Source of the DNA: Patescibacteria group bacterium
Lineage (GTDB): Bacteria > Patescibacteriota > Microgenomatia > UBA1400 > MFAQ01
Assembly (NCBI GenBank): GCA_018817845.1
Contig: JAHITH010000097.1
Coordinates: 1 to 5,388, forward strand
Length of the DNA stretch: 5,388 bases
Direction of reading: 5' to 3'
Below, one piece after another: positions 1 through 4,353 of the stretch (its first letter is position 1; the number at the start of each line of letters is the position of its first letter). The notes under the pieces are model-generated. The model worked only from the letters and a program-made list of their open reading frames with translations, was not told the origin of the DNA and ran no database searches. The translations under genes and the position numbers were made by a program.

Positions 1-177
1 AGACGGATAGCAATATTTTATTGGCTTACTGCTCTGGCCCTTGGTACAGTAGCTTTGCAAGCAGATGCTCGAAAGAAGTTTATAATCATGTTAGGATTAG
101 GTGGATTAATGATCGTATTTTTGTTATGGAGATATTTATTAGCTTACTCAAAACAACCAGACCACGACAGTGGCTGA
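1..177 (+). CDS. C-terminal end of an unidentified membrane protein (5' end outside window)
   Basis: Frame 1 is open from the window edge to a TGA at 175-177 and encodes 58 residues with the character of a membrane protein tail. A hydrophobic segment at about residues 3-19 (IAIFYWLTALALG) is followed by a short polar linker (QADARKK). A second hydrophobic segment lies at about residues 27-46 (FIIMLGLGGLMIVFLLW), then a short hydrophilic tail ending QPDHDSG. I do not recognise the family. Its end overlaps the start of the UbiA-type gene by 52 nt if that gene starts at ATG 126. Such an overlap is long but possible for co-transcribed, translationally coupled genes. Reality is supported by the clean two-helix pattern and the lysines on one side of helix 2; the fragment is too short for certainty. 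The alternative is a chance open frame. Confidence 0.5.
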   Translation, partial: RRIAIFYWLTALALGTVALQADARKKFIIMLGLGGLMIVFLLWRYLLAYSKQPDHDSG

Positions 178-317
178 AAAACTTGGCCTTAATGGCGGCG
201 TTGGTTTTTTCTGGTTTTTTATTTGTTCCGGGTATGTTTTGGCAAACGGTTTGGGCGGTGATGGCTTTTACTATGTTGTCTAGCGGTGTTTATATCTTCC
301 TGACTTGCTCAAATTAG
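126..317 (+). pseudogene. UbiA-family prenyltransferase (decaprenyl-phosphate phosphoribosyltransferase-like), truncated by an IS
   Basis: The product starts MEIFISLLKTTRPRQWLKN. The RPRQW-x-KN signature followed by a first membrane helix (ALMAALVFSGFLFV) and a second (WAVMAFTMLSSGVYIF) is typical of the N-terminus of decaprenyl-phosphate phosphoribosyltransferase. This membrane enzyme joins PRPP to a polyprenyl phosphate to make a lipid-linked ribose precursor for cell-envelope glycans. Full-length enzymes are about 280-300 residues with roughly nine helices. Here only about 58 native residues remain. The frame enters the IS inverted repeat at about 298 and adds five foreign residues (LTCSN) before a TAG at 315-317. 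The break falls just before the expected NDxxD Mg/pyrophosphate-binding motif, so the fragment cannot be active. ATG 126 is chosen because upstream in-frame residues from 21 do not look like the family. No convincing ribosome-binding site is seen. Confidence 0.8.
298..311 (+). repeat. Left terminal inverted repeat of the IS
   Basis: TCCTGACTTGCTCA at 298-311 is the exact reverse complement of TGAGCAAGTCAGGA at 1936-1949. The match is 14 of 14 bases and does not continue outward or inward, which places the element's ends here to within a base. Confidence 0.88.
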
Positions 318-326
318 TACGACAAA
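314..326 (+). repeat. 13-bp direct repeat, copy 1 (over transposase stop codon)
   Basis: TTAGTACGACAAA occurs at 314-326 and again in the same orientation at 1850-1862. On the transposase strand this reads TTTGTCGTACTAA, and this copy holds the last three codons and the TAA stop. It lies two bases inside the left inverted repeat. Confidence 0.75.
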
Positions 327-1840
327 TTTAGTTTTTTCAGTAAGTTATCCACATCTTTAGAAGGATCGGTTCTCATAACCCAAACTTCATTAGTAAGGGT
401 GTTTTTCATTTTGGCATCCTTGACAGACTTGAGAATCTTGAGTGTCTTTTTTAAAGATAATCCTGATCTAATCTCCATATACTTGGCTAAGCTTAAAGCC
501 ATGAAGCAGATGAGGATATGTGACTTAATGGTTTCTGTGTTCCGATGATATATTGGTCTGGCTTGCAAATCGGACTTAGTTATTCGAAATGATTTTTCTA
601 CTTTCCATAATTGGCGGTATTGATTAATTATCTCCAAATTGCTTACTGAGTTAAGGTTGGTGTAGTACCCCTTTATTCCCCACAACTTTTTTGTTTTTTC
701 AATTAATTTTTGGTTTAAGCTTGACTTGGTTTTGATAGTAGTTACAAACTTGAGTCGTTTGATGCTTCCCTGAGGGTTCTGTATCGCCTTTTCTGCTCTG
801 GCTATTTGTTTTTCAGTCTCGTGTTTGTCTTTTCGGTATCGTTTTTGCAAAAAGGAACAAATCAGATTACCCTCACTTGTCTTGATTCTGGTAGTAGCTT
901 GATCTTGACGGTTAAGACCTTTGTATACAATGTCTATGATTTTGTGGGGGAGATTACTAACTCTGGCTCCAACTATGTAATGAAGTTTCTTGGTCACTAA
1001 TTCATCTACATTTTTCTGACTAATCATGGCTGCGTCTGCAACTACGGTTAATGTCTTGATCTTGTATCTTTGCTGTAAATTTTCAAGTATTGGTATGAAG
1101 GTATGACCTTCAAATTTGTTGCCAGCAAAAACTTGATAGCTGATGGGGAACCCTTGATTATTAACTACTAAGCCGATGACTATTTGAGGCTGATTAAACT
1201 TGTTGTCTTTGCTGAATCCACATTGTTTGAGTTCTTCATCACTTTTAAACGACTCAAAATACAGAGTGGTTACATCGTAGAAGATGACTTTAAAAGTAAA
1301 ATCAAGTTGTTTCTTGGCAAAGTTTACTATTATTTCTTCAACTTGATCTTTAAGCAAGCTCCACTGTGCAAGGGATCTTTGTACACTACTCCTTTCATAC
1401 TTAATACCAAATTCTTCTTTTAGAAACTGGATTGATTCAAGTTTTGAAGCTGGGTGAATTAAACGAGTAACTACTAAATCTAGTAATATTTCCCGCTTGG
1501 GATTATCCGTCAACAATTTGTAAAAACCCAGGTATCTTGATACTTGTGAGAGCACCTCGTAAACAAACAGTGAATGAGTTGAAATTAGCTTTACCTTGTT
1601 TAAAACAACAACCTTAGGACTATCCTCCAGATCACCACTATTTTGAGAAAACAAGCATAGTTGAGGATTGTACTGCTCAATCCATCTGGTAGCCACTGTT
1701 TTGAGACGCTTGATTTCATCAGTCTTTTTACTGCTACCAATATGTTTAAGAATTACAGTTTTTCGTTTTACATATTTAACTACTTGGACTGCTGTGGCCT
1801 TAGACTTTGTTTTAGTAAAACGGACATACAACATATACAC
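314..1840 (-). CDS. IS1634-family DDE transposase, full length
   Basis: This 508-residue protein cuts and joins the IS ends during transposition. It belongs to the IS1634 branch of the IS4 superfamily. The N-terminus (residues 1-70, VRFTKTKSK...VKRKTVILKHIGSS) matches the family's basic DNA-contacting entry region. The RNase H-like core shows D189 in FYDVTTLYFES, D269 in VVADAAM, and E415 in YRQLWKVEKSFR with K422 following. This is the YREK-type motif, with Leu411 at the usual Arg position as commonly seen in this branch. The tail QARPIYHRNTETIKSHI...MALSL (426-451) is also characteristic. The reading frame is unbroken. The start is taken as GTG at 1840 because AGGG at 1850-1847 lies six bases upstream; ATG at 1834 is an alternative two codons in. 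The gene ends TTG TCG TAC TAA almost at the inverted repeat. Confidence 0.93.
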   Translation of the reverse strand: MYMLYVRFTKTKSKATAVQVVKYVKRKTVILKHIGSSKKTDEIKRLKTVATRWIEQYNPQLCLFSQNSGDLEDSPKVVVLNKVKLISTHSLFVYEVLSQVSRYLGFYKLLTDNPKREILLDLVVTRLIHPASKLESIQFLKEEFGIKYERSSVQRSLAQWSLLKDQVEEIIVNFAKKQLDFTFKVIFYDVTTLYFESFKSDEELKQCGFSKDNKFNQPQIVIGLVVNNQGFPISYQVFAGNKFEGHTFIPILENLQQRYKIKTLTVVADAAMISQKNVDELVTKKLHYIVGARVSNLPHKIIDIVYKGLNRQDQATTRIKTSEGNLICSFLQKRYRKDKHETEKQIARAEKAIQNPQGSIKRLKFVTTIKTKSSLNQKLIEKTKKLWGIKGYYTNLNSVSNLEIINQYRQLWKVEKSFRITKSDLQARPIYHRNTETIKSHILICFMALSLAKYMEIRSGLSLKKTLKILKSVKDAKMKNTLTNEVWVMRTDPSKDVDNLLKKLNLSY

Positions 1841-1846
1841 ATTTTA

Positions 1847-1850
1847 CCCT
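1847..1850 (-). promoter_or_regulatory. Ribosome-binding site deciding the transposase GTG start
   Basis: On the - strand AGGG is followed by TAAAAT and then GTG at 1840. Six bases of spacing fits GTG better than the ATG at 1834, which would be twelve bases away. The ATG at 1843-1841 is in a different frame. Confidence 0.5.
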
Positions 1851-1862
1851 TAGTACGACAAA
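1850..1862 (+). repeat. 13-bp direct repeat, copy 2 (just upstream of transposase start)
   Basis: An exact copy of the 314-326 sequence. On the transposase strand it ends at the first base of the AGGG Shine-Dalgarno-like sequence in front of the GTG start, so the two copies bracket the open reading frame. Its role is unknown; it could be a subterminal protein-binding site or part of translational control. Confidence 0.75.
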
Positions 1863-1935
1863 ACTCCAGTCTCAAAATCTTTTAGATGGATACATCAAGC
1901 ACTTTATTTTTCCAAAACCCGAAACTATGACGAAG

Positions 1936-1949
1936 TGAGCAAGTCAGGA
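1936..1949 (-). repeat. Right terminal inverted repeat of the IS
   Basis: TGAGCAAGTCAGGA pairs perfectly with the 298-311 repeat. It lies about 96 bp upstream of the transposase start, so this is the transposase-proximal 5' end of the element. Confidence 0.88.
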
Positions 1950-2038
1950 GTTCTTTTTTTCGATTGATGAATTTTATAGCCATGTTGATATTATATCATA
2001 TAATAGTTGCAACTATTATAGTGCCAACTATGTTCTTG
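1950..2038. other. Gene-free, palindrome-rich spacer between the IS and the glycosyltransferase gene
   Basis: No convincing gene is present. A short hydrophobic + strand frame (about 1982-2062) runs antisense over the end of the glycosyltransferase gene, and I do not accept it. The stretch does not encode the missing part of the UbiA gene. Its notable content is the cluster of palindromes at 1986-2031. No GC-rich stem followed by a T-run, as expected for an intrinsic terminator, is visible. Confidence 0.6.
1986..2031. promoter_or_regulatory. Cluster of palindromes and tandem operator-like sites
   Basis: TGATAT-T-ATATCA (1986-1998) abuts a perfect 22-bp palindrome at 1999-2020 with arms TATAATAGTTG and CAACTATTATA. 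Within this, ATAGTTGCAACTAT (2003-2016) is repeated 15 bp further as ATAGTGCCAACTAT (2018-2031), 12 of 14 identical and also of the form ATAGT-N4-ACTAT. Spaced dyads of this kind are typical of dimeric winged-helix repressors such as the MarR family. The 22-bp palindrome also contains TATAAT on both strands, though no good -35 box is placed for either. The stem has no loop and no T-run, so it is a poor intrinsic terminator. What it would regulate is unclear, because the flanking gene order was altered at the IS. Confidence 0.45.
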
Positions 2039-2698
2039 TTAAGAAAGCTTCCACCATATTGAGTTGGTTAATATTTTAATTGCGTCTATGATTGTAACAC
2101 CTTTGTACTTGTTTACATAAATTGTTTCTATGGGGAACTCTGCCCATTTTAGTTTGTTTTTATATTTACCTAGCCTGGCGACCATTTCTGTTTCTACTCC
2201 GTAACGAGGAGATGTCCAGTTTAATAATTTAAAGGCCTTTTTATTTAAGGCTCGGTAACCTGAAAGCAGGTCGGAAACATATATTCCGAATAGTATGTTT
2301 ATGTATATAGAGGCAAGTTTGTTACCTAGTAGGCGAACCATGGGGGCATTTAGACTAGGGCGACGGGAAGCAAAGACCAGATCGTTGGTTTTAAGAAGTT
2401 TTTTAAACTTGGGTAGATATTTGGGGTTGTGTTGTAGGTCTGCGTCTATATAAACAATGGCGTCTGCTTTTTGACTGAAAGCGTACTTGGCACCGGTTTT
2501 CATGGCCATGCCTTTACCTAAATTTAATTGATGGCGGATGAGAGTGGCCTTGGAATTTTTGGGTAAGCTTTCTGGGGCACGTGAGCCGTCGTCTACTACA
2601 ATGATATTTTTTTCTGCTATGTATTTTTTTGCTTTATTGATGGTTTGGTGTAAACGAGAGCCTTCGTTAAAACTGGGGATGATTAAAAAGATTTTCAT
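2039..2698 (-). CDS. Family 2 glycosyltransferase (dolichyl-phosphate mannose synthase-like)
   Basis: From ATG 2698 the protein has 219 residues and begins MKIFLIIPSFNEG, the standard GT2 opening. It shows VVDDGS (34-39), NLGKG (59-63), the metal/nucleotide-sugar motif DADLQH (85-90, DxD), SGYRALN (146-152) and GVETEM (167-172). It ends in the GVTIIDAIKIL region usual in the DPM1 / polyprenyl-phosphate sugar synthase group. Such enzymes move a sugar from a nucleotide donor to polyprenyl phosphate at the inner membrane face, or to another acceptor. It has no C-terminal membrane helices, so it would be cytosolic or peripheral. An in-frame start at 2743 would add 15 atypical residues and lies inside a hairpin arm, so ATG 2698 is preferred. 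No Shine-Dalgarno sequence precedes it. The donor and acceptor cannot be read from sequence. Confidence 0.9.
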   Translation of the reverse strand: MKIFLIIPSFNEGSRLHQTINKAKKYIAEKNIIVVDDGSRAPESLPKNSKATLIRHQLNLGKGMAMKTGAKYAFSQKADAIVYIDADLQHNPKYLPKFKKLLKTNDLVFASRRPSLNAPMVRLLGNKLASIYINILFGIYVSDLLSGYRALNKKAFKLLNWTSPRYGVETEMVARLGKYKNKLKWAEFPIETIYVNKYKGVTIIDAIKILTNSIWWKLS

Positions 2699-2734
2699 TA
2701 TATGGGTATTGTATAACGTTTTTATCTTAACCAT

Positions 2735-2775
2735 CGATACCATAAACCACGTAAAATACGTGGTTTATGGTATCG
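2735..2775. repeat. 19-bp perfect inverted repeat with AAA/TTT loop
   Basis: The arm CGATACCATAAACCACGTA (2735-2753) and its exact reverse complement (2757-2775) are separated by three bases. The stem would be stable in RNA from either strand but is not followed by a T-run on the - strand, so it is not a standard intrinsic terminator. It lies between the radical SAM and glycosyltransferase genes. It could stabilise or punctuate the mRNA, serve as a protein site over the putative promoter, or be part of a mobile palindromic repeat with its neighbour at 2793-2817. Confidence 0.85.
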
Positions 2776-2781
2776 TGTCAA
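2753..2781 (-). promoter_or_regulatory. Putative sigma-70 promoter for the glycosyltransferase gene
   Basis: On the - strand a perfect -35 TTGACA (2781-2776) is followed by exactly 17 bases and TATTTT (2758-2753, four of six matches to TATAAT). The spacer and -10 lie in the 19-bp inverted repeat, with the -10 at its loop. Transcription would start near 2746 and leave a leader of roughly 50 bases before ATG 2698. AT-rich sequence yields weak -10 boxes by chance. Confidence 0.35.
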
Positions 2782-2787
2782 GTGTGG

Positions 2788-4344
2788 TCAGGAATGACAA
2801 GGACCGTCCCTGTCATTGGTTATTTTGGTAATTTGGCGGACGATTTTGCTGGCCAGTAAGAGAATTTTGTTATTCTGTTTTTGTCCAGCAAAATCTAGTT
2901 TTTTAGAGAAAAATTTTAGGGCTAGCCAGGTGTAGTATTTGAATTTACTCCAGTCTGTTAGGCCTTCTTTTAGTTTTCTTAAAATGAACTGGGGTGTCCA
3001 GATTGAGTTGTAAATTTCTCTTACAAGGGAATTGATTTCAATGTTAGACATTTTTGTTTTCATAATTGGTTGGCGCATGTCATATTTGTTCCAATCCGTT
3101 GTTTTAAGCCAGTTATTTTTTTGGCATTGTTTAAATAGTGGTGTACCTGGATAAGGAATGACGACCGTGGCTTGTAGAGTATCAATGAAACCTTTTTGAA
3201 ATAGGTCTTTGGCTAAGTTAATTGTATTTTTAGCTTGTTTCTTTGTTTCCCAAGGGTAACCAACCATAACGGTGGCGTGGGGCCAAAGGCCAGCTTGCTT
3301 GGCAATTTTGGCGTATTTTGAAATTTGTTCTACCTTTAAGTTTTTATTTAGCTTGTTTAAAGTTTCTTGGTTAGCAGACTCTAAACCATAGAGAAGAAAT
3401 CTAAAACCAGCTTTTTTCATTAAACGATAATTTTGTTGGGTGAGACCTGCATTGAATCTCATATTGCAATCGATTTGGATTTTTTTGTGGTAACCCCTTT
3501 TTATTACTCCCTTACAAAAATCTGTTAGCCACTTGCCTACTGGGAAGGTACCACTATCGTCCATTATCTCTACCACTGGGTAGTTACCTAAAATATGACC
3601 GATTTCGTCTAGGGCTCTTTTTACAGACATTACCCTAAACTGCTTACCAGGAAAGAGGGTAGTCCAAGAACAAAAGGTGCACTTGCCCCACCAGCAATCC
3701 CTGCCAAACATGGTGTAGGTGCCTGGGGTTTTAATGTAGTTGCTGTTTTTGTAGGCGTATAGTTTCCATTTGGTTAATTTTCGATCTATAAAAGGAAGTT
3801 TGTCTAGGTTGTGGTTTAGTTTAAATTTGCCTGTATTTTTTATTTTATTAGCTTGTCTGTAATATATTCCGGCACACAACTTGGTTTTTTTTGCTAAGTG
3901 ATTGGCAATGCTTAGCATTAGAAAATCAAAGTCTCCACCGGTAATAATAAAATCAACTGGGCATTTTTTGAAGGACTCCTCTGGCAAGGCGGTAACATGA
4001 TCGCCCATTAGAACTATATTAGATTGGGGAAGTTTTTTTTTAATTTCTCTTATTATTTTCCAGTGGTACTTAACTACAGGAGTCTTGGTTTCAATAATAA
4101 TTAGATCGGGTTTGATGTTTATTAGTTTTGTTAACCACTTAGGGTATGATTGCTCTTGGGCGATTCCGTCTAGCCAGGATACATTAAAGCCGGCATTTTT
4201 TAACATGGTGGCTCCGTAGGCTGGTACCACTGGGTAGGCGTACCAGGGGTCGTTGGCCCACTGAAACTGCCTGTTTTGGCCTAGTAAGGGGGTACCCTTT
4301 TGGGTGTCTAAGGGAGGGTAACAAATGGCAACAGATTTTTTCAT
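2788..4344 (-). CDS. B12-binding-domain radical SAM protein with a CX4CX2C cluster motif
   Basis: This 518-residue protein has two domains. Residues ~1-150 resemble a cobalamin-binding Rossmann fold (AYGATMLKNAGFNVSWLDG, PDLIIIET, VLMGDHVTALPEE) without the DxHxxG histidine, as usual in this class. Residues ~205-400 form the radical SAM barrel, with a 4Fe-4S-binding motif RDCWWGKCTFCSW (C217, C222, C225) and later strands carrying YGLES (319-323) and MVGYPWET (360-367). About 100 further residues follow. Such enzymes cleave S-adenosylmethionine to a 5'-deoxyadenosyl radical and often methylate or rearrange unreactive carbons in lipids, cofactors or peptides; the substrate here is unknown. ATG 4344 lies nine bases after the helicase stop, implying co-transcription, with only a weak AAAG-type ribosome site. 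The last nine residues (NDRDGPCHS) are encoded by a palindromic element and are probably not ancestral. Confidence 0.9.
   Translation of the reverse strand: MKKSVAICYPPLDTQKGTPLLGQNRQFQWANDPWYAYPVVPAYGATMLKNAGFNVSWLDGIAQEQSYPKWLTKLINIKPDLIIIETKTPVVKYHWKIIREIKKKLPQSNIVLMGDHVTALPEESFKKCPVDFIITGGDFDFLMLSIANHLAKKTKLCAGIYYRQANKIKNTGKFKLNHNLDKLPFIDRKLTKWKLYAYKNSNYIKTPGTYTMFGRDCWWGKCTFCSWTTLFPGKQFRVMSVKRALDEIGHILGNYPVVEIMDDSGTFPVGKWLTDFCKGVIKRGYHKKIQIDCNMRFNAGLTQQNYRLMKKAGFRFLLYGLESANQETLNKLNKNLKVEQISKYAKIAKQAGLWPHATVMVGYPWETKKQAKNTINLAKDLFQKGFIDTLQATVVIPYPGTPLFKQCQKNNWLKTTDWNKYDMRQPIMKTKMSNIEINSLVREIYNSIWTPQFILRKLKEGLTDWSKFKYYTWLALKFFSKKLDFAGQKQNNKILLLASKIVRQITKITNDRDGPCHS
2793..2817 (-). repeat. 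REP-like imperfect palindrome forming the end of the radical SAM gene
   Basis: On the - strand AATGACAGGGAC, one G, then GTCCTTGTCATT form a 12-bp hairpin whose only non-Watson-Crick pair is G-U; on the + strand the same position is an A-C mismatch. The wobble suggests the folded form matters in - strand RNA. The GGGACGGTCC core flanked by TGACA/TGTCA resembles short palindromes spread by REP-associated transposases; this is from memory and unverified. It supplies codons 510-517 and most of the neighbouring sequence up to the TGA at 2790-2788. Confidence 0.6.
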
Positions 4345-4353
4345 TTCTTTAGT

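Larger units (their letters stand above)
298..1949 (-). mobile_element. Complete IS1634-type insertion sequence (1652 bp)
   Basis: The element is bounded by 14-bp perfect inverted repeats and contains one intact transposase gene on the - strand. The transposase stop codon sits two bases inside the left repeat. About 109 bp of non-coding DNA separates the transposase start from the right repeat; I find no strong sigma-70 promoter in it. Intact termini and an uninterrupted transposase suggest recent arrival and possible activity. Flanking bases (left ...TATATCT, right GTTCTTT...) show no clear target-site duplication. The UbiA gene entering on the left does not resume on the right, which implies deletion, rearrangement or a misjoined assembly. 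Confidence 0.85.

Noticed and set aside
21..125. Extension of the UbiA fragment to an ATG at 21
   Set aside because: The added residues are cysteine/serine-rich and unlike the family's N-terminus, while frame 1 over the same bases encodes a better-looking membrane protein.
806..1885. Several + strand open frames of 61-79 codons inside the IS (806-1000, 1184-1423, 1661-1885, 1668-1853)
   Set aside because: They are antisense to the well-supported transposase gene and have no recognisable motifs.
1841..1935. Sigma-70 promoter for the transposase
   Set aside because: The best candidate (TTGGAA, 17 bases, TATCCA) matches only 4 and 3 of 6 consensus positions, which AT-rich DNA gives by chance.
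1950..2038. CRISPR array or tRNA in the spacer
   Set aside because: The repeats are two short dyads 15 bp apart without spacers, and no cloverleaf or CCA-type end can be drawn.
1982..2062. Short + strand hydrophobic peptide frame beginning ATG 1982
   Set aside because: Only about 26 codons, no ribosome site, antisense to the end of the glycosyltransferase gene and composed mostly of palindrome DNA; it does not match the lost UbiA C-terminus.
2699..2743. GT2 start codon at 2743
   Set aside because: It would sit within the 19-bp inverted repeat arm and add an atypical 15-residue leader before the canonical MKIFLIIPSFNEG start.
2735..2775. Intrinsic terminator after the radical SAM gene
   Set aside because: The stem is strong, but on the - strand it is followed by ATGGTTAAGATAAAAACG rather than a T-run.
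2538..2831. + strand frame of 97 codons across the GT2 start and the hairpins
   Set aside because: It is a shadow of the glycosyltransferase and the inverted repeats, with no protein-like features of its own.
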